Below, one piece after another: positions 28,573 to 36,975 of a DNA stretch of 64,000 bases. Numbering within the stretch: the first letter of the stretch is position 1; each line of letters starts with the position of its first letter. Source of the stretch: SZUA-430 sp965227535 (lineage in GTDB: Bacteria; Pseudomonadota; Alphaproteobacteria; Micropepsales; Micropepsaceae); NCBI GenBank assembly GCA_965227535.1, contig OZ245761.1, positions 3,038,001 through 3,102,000 on the forward strand, in the 5' to 3' direction. The notes beneath the pieces are model-generated. The model was not told where the DNA came from. It did not search any database and saw only the letters and a program-made list of their open reading frames with translations. Position numbers and translations under genes: made by a program.

Positions 28573-29748
28573 TTAGCGTTCCAGGCACATAGCAATGCCC
28601 ATGCCGCCGCCGATGCACAGCGTAGCAAGACCTTTCTTCGCATCTCGCTTCTGCATCTCGTGCAGCAGGGTCACCAAAACGCGCGCGCCCGAAGCGCCGA
28701 TCGGATGGCCGATCGCGATCGCGCCGCCGTTGACGTTCACCTTGGCTGTATCCCAGCCCATATCCTTGTTGACCGCGCAGGCCTGCGCCGCGAACGCTTC
28801 ATTGGCTTCGACGAGATCCAAGTCGCTCGCCGACCAGCCGGCCTTCTTCAACGCCGCGCGCGAAGACGGGATCGGCCCCGTACCCATGATCTTCGGATCG
28901 ACGCCGGCTTGCGCCCACGACTTGATGATCGCGAGCGGCTTCAACCCGCGCTTATCCGCTTCCTTCAACGACATGAGAACGACCGCCGCCGCGCCGTCAT
29001 TGATGCCGCTGGCATTTGCCGCCGTCACCGTACCGCCGTCCTTCAAGAACGCCGCGCGCAGATCCTTGATCGCGTCATAGGTCACGCCGTCGCGAATGAA
29101 CTCGTCCGTGTCGACGACCTTCTCGCCCTTCTTCTCCTTGATCGTCACGGCCACGATCTCGTCCTTGAAGCGCCCGGCCTTGCGCGCCGCCTCGGCCTTG
29201 TTCTGCGAGCTAACGGCAAACCGGTCCTGTTGCTCGCGCGTGATTTGCCATTCCTTGGCGACGTTCTCGGCGGTATTGCCCATGTGATAGCCGTTGAACG
29301 CGTCCATCAGTCCGTCCTTGATCATCGTGTCGATGAACTCAAGCGGCCCCATCTTCTGGCCCGCGCGCAGGTAAGCCGCGTGCGGCGCCATCGACATCGA
29401 TTCCTGCCCGCCTGCAACCACGATTGACGAGTCGCCGTTCACGATCGCCTGATGGCCGAGCGCCACCGCGCGCAAACCGGAACCGCAAAGCTGATTGACG
29501 ATCCAAGCCGGAACCTCAACCGGAACGCCCGAGTTGATCGACGCCTGACGCGCTGGGTTCTGCCCCTGCGCCGCGGTCAAAATCTGACCGAGAATAACTT
29601 CGCTGACCTCTTTCGCGTCGACTTGCGCGCGCTTGAGAACTTCCTTGATCGCAACCTTGCCCAGGTCATGCGCGGGCAAGTTGGCGAAGGATCCGTTGAA
29701 CGAACCCACGGGCGTGCGAGCAGCTGCAACAATGGCGACGTCGGTCAT
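28573..29748 (-). CDS. phbA: Acetyl-CoA acetyltransferase
   Basis: This thiolase condenses two acetyl-CoA to acetoacetyl-CoA. The 391-residue protein has the nucleophile cysteine in NQLCGSGLRAV (about residue 88), the histidine in GHPIGASGA, and the second active cysteine in CIGGGMGIA near the C terminus. The start at 29748 follows AGGAG by eight bases; the frame stays open to 29880 but upstream residues are not thiolase-like. With phbB and phaR it forms a PHB precursor locus. Confidence 0.95.
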   Translation of the reverse strand: MTDVAIVAAARTPVGSFNGSFANLPAHDLGKVAIKEVLKRAQVDAKEVSEVILGQILTAAQGQNPARQASINSGVPVEVPAWIVNQLCGSGLRAVALGHQAIVNGDSSIVVAGGQESMSMAPHAAYLRAGQKMGPLEFIDTMIKDGLMDAFNGYHMGNTAENVAKEWQITREQQDRFAVSSQNKAEAARKAGRFKDEIVAVTIKEKKGEKVVDTDEFIRDGVTYDAIKDLRAAFLKDGGTVTAANASGINDGAAAVVLMSLKEADKRGLKPLAIIKSWAQAGVDPKIMGTGPIPSSRAALKKAGWSASDLDLVEANEAFAAQACAVNKDMGWDTAKVNVNGGAIAIGHPIGASGARVLVTLLHEMQKRDAKKGLATLCIGGGMGIAMCLER

Positions 29749-29928
29749 GAGGGGTCTCCTGAAAGGCGGAATTTGAACCTGCGTTAACACTGACAATGGC
29801 ACGCCGCAGACCTTGCGGCCAAGCGCTGGAGCCATATTTACGACAAAAGTGAAGACCCCGTGAAAACCGCCGGGGACCACCTCGCCTTAACGCATCTGCG
29901 ATAGGAATGCACCACGAAGTCGCGTAGA

Positions 29929-29964
29929 ATGCTGCGCAACATTGATGCGGATGCGGCGCAGCAT
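29929..29964. promoter_or_regulatory. Inverted repeat upstream of phaR, candidate PhaR operator
   Basis: Perfect 9-bp arms (29929-29937, ATGCTGCGC, and 29956-29964) are separated by 18 bases and lie 24 bases before the phaR start. The arms contain CTGC and GCAG, the half-sites described for PhaR in Paracoccus and Rhodobacter, though with wider spacing here. Autoregulation of phaR is known in those species. Confidence 0.5.
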
Positions 29965-29987
29965 AAGCCGAACACCGAGGGCATCGA

Positions 29988-30608
29988 ATGACGACCCAGC
30001 CGAACGAACCGATTACGATCAAGAAATACGCGAACCGCCGCCTCTACAACACGGCGACGTCAAGCTATGTCACGCTGGACCACTTGGCCGACATGGTAAA
30101 ACGCGGTCAGGAATTCAACGTCTATGACGCGAAGTCCGGCGACGACATCACGCGTTCGGTGCTGACGCAGATCATCTTCGAAGAAGAAGGCAAAGGCGGC
30201 CAGCAACTGCTGCCCATCCAATTCCTGCGCCAGCTGATCCGCTTCTACGGCGACAGCATGCAGGCCTTGGTGCCCGGCTATCTCAATCTCAGCATGGATT
30301 CCTTCTCGCGCAATCACGAACGCATCCGCGAGCAGGTGCAGTCCACCTTCGGCGGCAAAGGCATGTTGAAGGAATTTGAATCCATCGCCCGCCAAAACAT
30401 GCAGATGTTCGAACGCGCGATGCGCATGTTCACGCCGTTCGGCGCGCTGATGAAGGCGCGCGAAGAAGGCGGCGGCCCGGCCGCCAACGGCAGCGACGAC
30501 ATGGCCGAACCCGCCCAACCGCGCGACGAAGAAATCGCCGACCTGAAAGCGCAGCTTGAAATCATGCGCCGTCAACTCGACGACATCGCGACCCGCAAAC
30601 AAAGCTGA
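29988..30608 (+). CDS. phaR: Polyhydroxyalkanoate synthesis repressor
   Basis: PhaR binds both DNA and nascent PHA and represses phasin and PHA genes until polymer appears. The 206-residue protein has the PHB-accumulation regulatory N-domain (about 8-68, IKKYANRRLYNTATSSYVTL), a middle PHB_acc region (about 75-115) and a C-terminal helix that may coil. A GAGGG stands about nine bases before the ATG. It is divergent from phbA with 239 bases between starts. Confidence 0.95.
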   Translation: MTTQPNEPITIKKYANRRLYNTATSSYVTLDHLADMVKRGQEFNVYDAKSGDDITRSVLTQIIFEEEGKGGQQLLPIQFLRQLIRFYGDSMQALVPGYLNLSMDSFSRNHERIREQVQSTFGGKGMLKEFESIARQNMQMFERAMRMFTPFGALMKAREEGGGPAANGSDDMAEPAQPRDEEIADLKAQLEIMRRQLDDIATRKQS

Positions 30609-30629
30609 TCCAGCCACCGGGGGCCTCAC

Positions 30630-32609
30630 ATGGAGCGATGGCTTCAAGTCGTTGCTCTGACGCTCGCCGCGTTCACCATATTCGTCGCTGACGCGAATGC
30701 AGCCCCGCTGAAGCTCAGCGCCGCTGACTGCCGACACGTCGGCACACTGACCCAAGAAGAACGCGCTCGCGTCCGCTGCGGCTGGCTCCGCGTGCCGGAA
30801 GATTACGCAAAGCCGCGCGGCCGCCAGATCGAACTCGCGGTCGCCGTCGTCGAACCCAAGACGAACAAACCCACTGACCCGCTTGTCATGCTGCACGGCG
30901 GACCAGGCGGCGGCGACGTCGATGCCTATCGCTACCGCTTGGAAGAACCGCTCGGCCCGCGCACGCTGATCCTCTTCGACCAGCGCGGTGTCCAGCACTC
31001 GAAGCCCACGCTCTGCCCGGAACTCGGCGACGCCATCTTCACCGCGAGCGTCCGCGGTCTCTCGCCCGATGCCGAAACCGCCGACCTCGTCCTTGCCCAC
31101 AAACGCTGCCACGACCGCCTGATCGCCGACGGGCTCGACCTCACGAAGTACAACACCGACGCGACCGTCGCAGACATGGAAGCGCTCCGCACCGCGCTCG
31201 GCTTCGAGAAGTGGAAGGTCTACGGCATCTCGTACGGTACGGCCGTGGGCCTCGCCTATCTGCGCGACCACGCCGACCGCATCGACGCATTGGTCCTCGA
31301 CTCCGTCTACGCGTTGGACGCGCCGCCGGCGAGCAACGTCGTCGCCAACATGATGGCCTCGCTCGGCAAGCTGTCGGCCGCCTGCACAGCCAACACCGCA
31401 TGCCAAGCGCGTTTCGGCGACGTCGAAGCCTTGTTCCAGAAAGCCCTCGCTGATCTCGTCCGCGAGCCGCTGGTCGTGCCGTCCCTCGACGCGACCGCCG
31501 ACTGGACCGATAAAGTGAAGATTAGCCCGTCAGCTTTCCTCGCCGTGATCCACCAGCTGCTGTACGACCGCGACGCCTATCCGCTCATTCCCTACGTGAT
31601 CGACCGCGTGGCCGCGCGCGACGGCGAAGTCTTTGCGCTTCTCGTCGATCAATTCCGCGGCCGCGCCAACGGCGTTACCCACGGCCAATACGCGGCCGTC
31701 GAATGCTACGAGCGGTTCCCCTTCGACTCGCGCGACGCTTACGAACAGGCGTCGGCCCCATGGCCGCTCGTGCGCGATCACATGACGCTGATCGTCCGCC
31801 ACTTCGACATCTGCGGCAACTGGAGCGCCAAGGCCGATGCACCGATGCGCATTCCGGGACGCACGACCGTCCGGACACTCGTGCTCGGCGCATCGTGGGA
31901 TCCGATCACACCGGCGGAGACATCGAGAAGCGTCGCCGGACAACTCGGCGCACACTACGTCGAACTCCCGTTCCACGGCCACGGGGTACGCAGCGATAGA
32001 ACGTGCGGCGCGCCGATGATCCGCGCCTTCCTCGCTCAGCCGGCCAACGCGCCGGACGCCTCATGCACGCGCCAAAAACAGCCGCCCGCGTTCCTCACCA
32101 GCATCATCCGCGCCCCTGCCGTCGCGCGCGAAATCACCGCGCTCGACACACATGACAGCCCCGCGGCCGGACCGGCCGGCGTCGCCCTCGTGGGCACGCT
32201 CGCCTTCATGATCGTATCGGCCCTGACATGGAGCTTCGTGGGCCTGACACGTGCGTTGCGCTATGGCGCGCAAGCATGGTCCGGCTTTTGGCATCGCCCC
32301 GGCGCCCCACTCGGCCTCGCCGCCGTTACGCTGATCGCCGCACTCATCGCGTTCGCGAGGTCCTTCGCAGCCGGCGGATCGCCATTGCTGCTGATGATCG
32401 GTCTGCCGGGAACCAGCATTTCGGCGTTCATCCTACCCTGGACCGGCATCGCCCTGCTCGGTTGGGGCGCGATGACGTTACTGTTTGGTGCCGAAAAGGC
32501 GGAACGGCCCGCGGCCTATGCCGTTCATCTCTGGCTCGTGCTGGCAGCGGGATGCGCCGCCGTACTGCTGTTTGCCTGGTTCGGCCTCCTCATCCCCGAC
32601 TTGATCTAG
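30630..32609 (+). CDS. Exported alpha/beta hydrolase with C-terminal membrane domain
   Basis: The 659-residue protein has a signal peptide (about 1-24), an alpha/beta hydrolase domain with oxyanion motif HGGPGGG (89-95) and nucleophile S201 (GISYG), and a TAP-like C-terminal region near 400-480, as in tripeptidyl aminopeptidases. The last 150 residues hold about four hydrophobic helices. The hydrolase part is therefore probably tethered outside the inner membrane. Peptidase or esterase activity cannot be separated by motif. It follows phaR by 21 bases. Confidence 0.82.
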   Translation: MERWLQVVALTLAAFTIFVADANAAPLKLSAADCRHVGTLTQEERARVRCGWLRVPEDYAKPRGRQIELAVAVVEPKTNKPTDPLVMLHGGPGGGDVDAYRYRLEEPLGPRTLILFDQRGVQHSKPTLCPELGDAIFTASVRGLSPDAETADLVLAHKRCHDRLIADGLDLTKYNTDATVADMEALRTALGFEKWKVYGISYGTAVGLAYLRDHADRIDALVLDSVYALDAPPASNVVANMMASLGKLSAACTANTACQARFGDVEALFQKALADLVREPLVVPSLDATADWTDKVKISPSAFLAVIHQLLYDRDAYPLIPYVIDRVAARDGEVFALLVDQFRGRANGVTHGQYAAVECYERFPFDSRDAYEQASAPWPLVRDHMTLIVRHFDICGNWSAKADAPMRIPGRTTVRTLVLGASWDPITPAETSRSVAGQLGAHYVELPFHGHGVRSDRTCGAPMIRAFLAQPANAPDASCTRQKQPPAFLTSIIRAPAVAREITALDTHDSPAAGPAGVALVGTLAFMIVSALTWSFVGLTRALRYGAQAWSGFWHRPGAPLGLAAVTLIAALIAFARSFAAGGSPLLLMIGLPGTSISAFILPWTGIALLGWGAMTLLFGAEKAERPAAYAVHLWLVLAAGCAAVLLFAWFGLLIPDLI

Positions 32610-32656
32610 CCACCTTCGACTGCCAAAGAGGGCCCTAGAAACAACAGGCGAGCACC

Positions 32657-33205
32657 ATGGCCTTCGGAATTCGTACACGCGTCACGATCGCCATCATGCT
32701 GACAGCCGCGGCCCTCGCCGGCAGTGTCGACGCCGCGAACAAGAAAGACATCGCGCGCGCCAAGAACACGAAGCAGATCCCCGAATGCGTGCGCTGCGAC
32801 CTGTCGGGCGCCGACCTGCGCAACGGCTTTTTCCAACTCGCCAACATGATCGAGGCGAATTTGTCGGGTGCGAAATTCGACAGCGCGAATATGGGCGGCG
32901 TCCAACTCAACAACGCGAACCTGTCGAACGGCACGTTCACCTATACGAACTTCTCCGGCGCACAGCTTCAGGGCGCCGACATGCGCAACGCCGACTTCTC
33001 TAACGCCTGGTTCAACTGGGCATGGTTCGCAGGTGGCAAGCTCGACGGTGCGAACTTCACCGGCGCCAAGATGATCGGCGCGCAGCTGCAAGGCGTCGAC
33101 ATGAGAAATGTCATCGGCCTGACGCAGGCGCAGTTGCGCACGGCCTGTGGCGACGCAACGACCCGTCTGCCCGAAGGGATCGAGACGCCGCGCTGCCCGT
33201 ACTAG
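32657..33205 (+). CDS. Exported pentapeptide-repeat protein
   Basis: The 182-residue protein has an N-terminal signal-like segment (about 8-26) and then a run of about 20 pentapeptide repeats (A(N/D)LxG pattern) that would form a right-handed beta helix. It carries the CVRCDLSGA opening often seen at the start of such repeats. Its function is unknown. The stop shares CTAG with the DUF983-type gene coming from the other strand. Confidence 0.85.
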   Translation: MAFGIRTRVTIAIMLTAAALAGSVDAANKKDIARAKNTKQIPECVRCDLSGADLRNGFFQLANMIEANLSGAKFDSANMGGVQLNNANLSNGTFTYTNFSGAQLQGADMRNADFSNAWFNWAWFAGGKLDGANFTGAKMIGAQLQGVDMRNVIGLTQAQLRTACGDATTRLPEGIETPRCPY

Positions 33206-33588
33206 GTATTGTCGGGCAAGCGCCCTGAGCGGTCGCCGACGGCCCACTGAACGCCGACAAAAGCGCCCTTCACCCGCGGCAGCAGAACCAGCGCCAAGAT
33301 GACGATGGTCGGCAGCAGGATCGCCATGACCCAAATCACCGGCCACGTACGCACGAATTCGAGAAACAGAAGCGGCGCAACGACGAGATGTCCGACGATC
33401 AGGATCGTGAAATAGGCCGGCCCGTCATCGGCGCGATAAAGCCCGATCTCATGCCCGCAAGCCGAACACGTCGGCGCGACCTTCAGATACGACGAGAACA
33501 ACCGCCCCTCGCCGCAATGCGGACACCGGCCCAACGCCCCGCGCTGAAGTCCGGCCCAGATCGATCGCTGCTGAAATTGGGCGGTCAT
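33202..33588 (-). CDS. DUF983-family small membrane protein
   Basis: The 128-residue protein has two CxxC pairs near the N terminus (RCPHCGEGRLF and CSACGHEIG), a rubredoxin-like zinc knuckle, then two hydrophobic helices (about 60-105). The start at 33588 has AGGAG seven bases upstream; the longer frame to 33768 is rejected. DUF983 members are often near cytochrome oxidase genes, but none is present here. Confidence 0.85.
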   Translation of the reverse strand: MTAQFQQRSIWAGLQRGALGRCPHCGEGRLFSSYLKVAPTCSACGHEIGLYRADDGPAYFTILIVGHLVVAPLLFLEFVRTWPVIWVMAILLPTIVILALVLLPRVKGAFVGVQWAVGDRSGRLPDNT

Positions 33589-33670
33589 ATGACGCTCCTG
33601 GTCGCCCCAGGATGTAGGCCTCGGCGGCGCGAAACGCACCTGCCGCTTGTGCGGCGTGATGTCTCGGACC

Positions 33671-35371
33671 TTAGATCGCCCAAGGCTCTTTGATTTCGGG
33701 CTTACCGAAATAGAAACCTTGCAGATAGTCGACGCCGAAAGCGCGCAGGATATCGGCTTCGCGTGCATCCGAGACCCACTCGGCGACGGTCGACAAATTG
33801 AAGTTCTTGGCGAGATCGACCAGCGTGCGCACGAAGATCTGATTGTCGCGGCTGTCGGCCAGACCTTTGACGAAGGTGCCGTCGACCTTCACCATGTCGA
33901 CCTTAAGCGACTGCAGATTGCGGAACGAGGTATAGCCCGCGCCGAAATCGTCGATCGCAACCTTCGCCCCCAGCGCGCGAACGCGGCTGACGAAACGCAT
34001 GCTCTCCTCGATGTCGATGAGCGCGGCCGTTTCGGTCAATTCCACGATCATACGCGGCGCCACATCCGAATGCGCCTCGATATAGGACACGAACGCCTCA
34101 AGCGTCGGACGATCGCTCGCGGTCATGCCCGATACGTTCAGCGACAGACAAGCGCCGCGATGCTTCATCAGCGCCGCGACAGTCAGCTCCAGCACGCGCC
34201 GGTCGAGCTGACGGATCAGACCCAACTGCTCGGCCACCGGGACGAAATCGCCGGCCGCAATAATCTGCCCGTCCGGCCGCGCGATGCGCACCAGACACTC
34301 ATGCATGTTCGCTTGATTGGTCTTCGCATCGACGATCGCCTGATAGGCGAGCACAATGCGGTTCTCAGCCATCGCAGTGACGATCTGATCGCCGATCTGA
34401 ACCGTACGCTTGCGCAGCGACTCGCGTTGCGGCGAATGAGCATAGGCTGCGAAATTGTCGCGTCCGTGCGCCTTGGCGCGGTCGAGCGCTTCCTCGGCGC
34501 GCGCCATCGCTTCTTGGCTGTTGCGCGCGTCCTGCGGCAGCGCTATCGCACCAGCCGAAATCGTTACCGAAACCGCGCCGTTGCGCGTCGGGATCACGCG
34601 CGAGCGCGCCACCGTCCGGAACGCGGACGCCCGCTCGGAAATCTGCGTCGCCGTGCAGCCCGGCACGATCAACCCGAATTTGTTGCCGGCCGTGCGCCCG
34701 ATCACGGAGTTCGGTCCCGCGACTTCGGCCAAACGGCGCCCGATCGCCACGATCACTTCGTCGGCGGTGTCAAAGCCATAGGTCTCATTGATCACCGCCA
34801 AATCGTCGATCGCGGCAACGAAATACGCGGCCGGCTTGCGCTCGGCCGTCGGAACCTGTTCGAGATGCAGCGCCAACTGTTCGCGCAAACGCAAACGGTT
34901 GAGATGCCCCGTCATCTCGTCAAAGCTCGCCGCCCACGCGAGCGTTTCTTCGCGCAGCTTGCGTTCCGTAATGTTGCGCACGGTGCCGATGACGCGCTCC
35001 GCCTGGCCGCTCGGACCCGGCAGACATACACCGCAATCTTCGACCCACACCGGCGCACCGGGAGACTTCAGCTCATACTCGAAATGAAACGGATGGCCTT
35101 CGGCCGGCGGCGACAGCACGAGACGCAGTCGCGCTTCGGCCGCGGAGTCTTCGATCAGCCCGTGATAGCCCTTGTCGCTCTGGTAAATCGAAAGATCGCC
35201 TCGACCCAGATGCGCGCTCGGATCGCTCGACCACACGATCCGCCCATCGCCGGGCGTCCACTCGTAGACCACGTCACCCGTCGCGGCGAGCGCGAGACGC
35301 AGTCTCTCGCCTTCGCTGAGTTCAGCAAGTTTCTGCAGCGGTGCTGCTTGGCGACGGCTGAACACGTTCAA
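33671..35371 (-). CDS. PAS, degenerate GGDEF and EAL protein (probable c-di-GMP phosphodiesterase)
   Basis: The 566-residue protein has a PAS-like domain (about 20-135), a GGDEF domain (about 150-310) whose signature is AGNKF (228-232) and so probably cannot make c-di-GMP, and an EAL domain (about 325-560). EAL residues appear complete: E358 (ECL), N412, E447, D474 and D475, K495, E531 and Q551. No signal peptide or membrane segment is seen, so it is cytoplasmic. Hydrolysis of c-di-GMP, with the GGDEF acting as a regulator, is the likely role. Confidence 0.9.
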   Translation of the reverse strand: MNVFSRRQAAPLQKLAELSEGERLRLALAATGDVVYEWTPGDGRIVWSSDPSAHLGRGDLSIYQSDKGYHGLIEDSAAEARLRLVLSPPAEGHPFHFEYELKSPGAPVWVEDCGVCLPGPSGQAERVIGTVRNITERKLREETLAWAASFDEMTGHLNRLRLREQLALHLEQVPTAERKPAAYFVAAIDDLAVINETYGFDTADEVIVAIGRRLAEVAGPNSVIGRTAGNKFGLIVPGCTATQISERASAFRTVARSRVIPTRNGAVSVTISAGAIALPQDARNSQEAMARAEEALDRAKAHGRDNFAAYAHSPQRESLRKRTVQIGDQIVTAMAENRIVLAYQAIVDAKTNQANMHECLVRIARPDGQIIAAGDFVPVAEQLGLIRQLDRRVLELTVAALMKHRGACLSLNVSGMTASDRPTLEAFVSYIEAHSDVAPRMIVELTETAALIDIEESMRFVSRVRALGAKVAIDDFGAGYTSFRNLQSLKVDMVKVDGTFVKGLADSRDNQIFVRTLVDLAKNFNLSTVAEWVSDAREADILRAFGVDYLQGFYFGKPEIKEPWAI

Positions 35372-35540
35372 GGGGATACCCCACTCAGTTAGCGTGCGGA
35401 GGGACTTCGCCCTTTCTCGCTAACGCGACGCGGACTGTAGCGGCGCAACATTTAAGAAAAGCGAAAATGGCCCTGACGTGAACGCCAGCTTGGTGTGGCC
35501 AACACGCGGTTAGCCTTAAGAAACGCCTCCCAAAAATGGC

Positions 35541-35894
35541 ATGTCCGCTGCGTTGTTCCGCAGGGCGATGCTCAGCGTAAGCACAAACTGTCCCATTTCG
35601 ACGCGACCGGCGTATTACGGCACGCGTCGAATAGCGCCGGCCGCAGCCACCTCCCGTTCTGAGGCTTGGGGAGCGCGGCCTGCGGTTGAGGAGTTGCGGC
35701 CGGCGCGCCGCCCTTCCGACGCCCCCGCCGGCCCCGCCGTCGTTCATGCGCGCCTGCCCGTCGCCACATTCGTGACCCAGGTCCTCGCGCAATACGAACA
35801 AGCCGAACCCGACAGCCGCGACGCCGCCAAAGCCTACGCCGCCATCGACGCGCTGGCCTACCAACTGCCGAAGATCGCGGTCACCTCGCTCTAA
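35541..35894 (+). CDS. Hypothetical small protein
   Basis: The 117-residue frame has a Pro/Ala-rich first half and a C-terminal half (about 70-117) that looks like real coding sequence (RLPVATFVTQVLAQ followed by an acidic helix). Similar C-terminal ends occur in small hypothetical proteins of alphaproteobacteria. The true start may lie inside this frame. Its stop shares CTAA with the convergent reductase gene, as at four other junctions here. Confidence 0.5.
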   Translation: MSAALFRRAMLSVSTNCPISTRPAYYGTRRIAPAAATSRSEAWGARPAVEELRPARRPSDAPAGPAVVHARLPVATFVTQVLAQYEQAEPDSRDAAKAYAAIDALAYQLPKIAVTSL

Positions 35895-36970
35895 TCGTCG
35901 TCTGTCATCTCGTCATAGACACTTTGCCCGCCGGGCCTGGTCATGCACACATCGAGATAATCGACGAACCGCGGCGGCGGCGGAATACCCTCTGCCAACA
36001 GCCGCTCGTTACCGAACGTCAGGGTCGGAAACCCATAATATAGCCGCAATGCCATCAGCATCCGCTCCTCATCGCCGGGCCCCAAACGGCTCGCCATACG
36101 GCTGCGCTCAAGCGGAAGCTTCTCCGCGTCGACAATGCGATAAGGATCATCCGGGCGCGCGCCATGATGCCGGTCGAACGCCGCCGACACCTCGCGCCAC
36201 GTGCACCCACCCGCGCCGGCCGACACGTGATAACGGCGATGCGCGAGGCGCGGCTTGAACAGCAAGGTCTCCAACGCCGCCGCCGCATAATCGACCGGCA
36301 CGATATCGTCGCGCACGTCTATCGGCACCGCCGATCGCCGCAACAGATCCGCTGTCCGATAAAACCAAAAGATGCTGGCCGACGGCCCGCATCCAAGCCG
36401 CGAATGCCCGACCACCACAGAGGGCCGCGCGATCACCAGCGGCAACTCCGGCGCGGTGTTCTGAAGAAGCATCTCGGCCTCGGCCTTCGACCGCGTGTAT
36501 TCGACAAGATGCCGGGCGTCGCCGCGCGGATAGTCGTCCTCGCGCACCGTCGTGCCGCTCGCCATGACCCCGCAGCTGAACGCCGTTCCGACATGCAAAA
36601 ACCGCTGAAGCTTGCGCACACGCCGCATCCGATGCGCCAGCGTCATCGTGCCTAGAATGTTGACGTGCCGGACACTGCGCACAGAGCGGAACGACGTGTT
36701 CGCGGCCAGATGGATGACGTGTGTCACGTCTTCGAGGCGCGCGTCGCCGAAAGTCGCCAAATCCGCGATATCGCCGCAGAGAATCTCGATCGGCCGCGGC
36801 GCCACGACCTCGAAGCGAGCCAGCGATCGCACGATGCGTTGAACGCCCTCCACCACCGAAGCCGCACGCACCAGCGCAAGAACACGGCAATCGGGCCGCG
36901 CGTGCACAAGATGCGCAAGCGTCGCCCCGCCGAGAAACCCCGTGGCGCCTGTGATGAGAACCGTCGGCAT
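35891..36970 (-). CDS. NAD(P)-dependent reductase/epimerase, acyl-reductase (NAD_binding_4) type
   Basis: The 359-residue Rossmann protein has the cofactor motif GATGFLGG near residue 7 and the YTRSKAEAE pair of the extended SDR/NAD_binding_4 group, which includes fatty acyl-CoA reductases and thioester reductases. It starts five bases past the end of the ATP-grasp gene, so it is probably in one operon with it and the YgiB-like gene. Its substrate is unknown; a reduction of an ATP-activated acid is one possibility. Confidence 0.8.
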   Translation of the reverse strand: MPTVLITGATGFLGGATLAHLVHARPDCRVLALVRAASVVEGVQRIVRSLARFEVVAPRPIEILCGDIADLATFGDARLEDVTHVIHLAANTSFRSVRSVRHVNILGTMTLAHRMRRVRKLQRFLHVGTAFSCGVMASGTTVREDDYPRGDARHLVEYTRSKAEAEMLLQNTAPELPLVIARPSVVVGHSRLGCGPSASIFWFYRTADLLRRSAVPIDVRDDIVPVDYAAAALETLLFKPRLAHRRYHVSAGAGGCTWREVSAAFDRHHGARPDDPYRIVDAEKLPLERSRMASRLGPGDEERMLMALRLYYGFPTLTFGNERLLAEGIPPPPRFVDYLDVCMTRPGGQSVYDEMTDDD

Positions 36971-36975
36971 GGGCT

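Noticed and set aside
30060..31406. A 448-codon minus-strand open frame
   Set aside because: It lies over phaR and the alpha/beta hydrolase, both supported by motifs, and itself shows none.
33647..35392. A 581-codon plus-strand open frame
   Set aside because: It is antisense to the PAS/GGDEF/EAL gene, whose motifs are unmistakable on the minus strand.
35385..35864. A minus-strand frame of 159 codons opposite the small hypothetical gene
   Set aside because: The plus-strand frame has a more protein-like C-terminal half and the recurrent CTAA junction; the minus frame is Arg-rich and lacks both.
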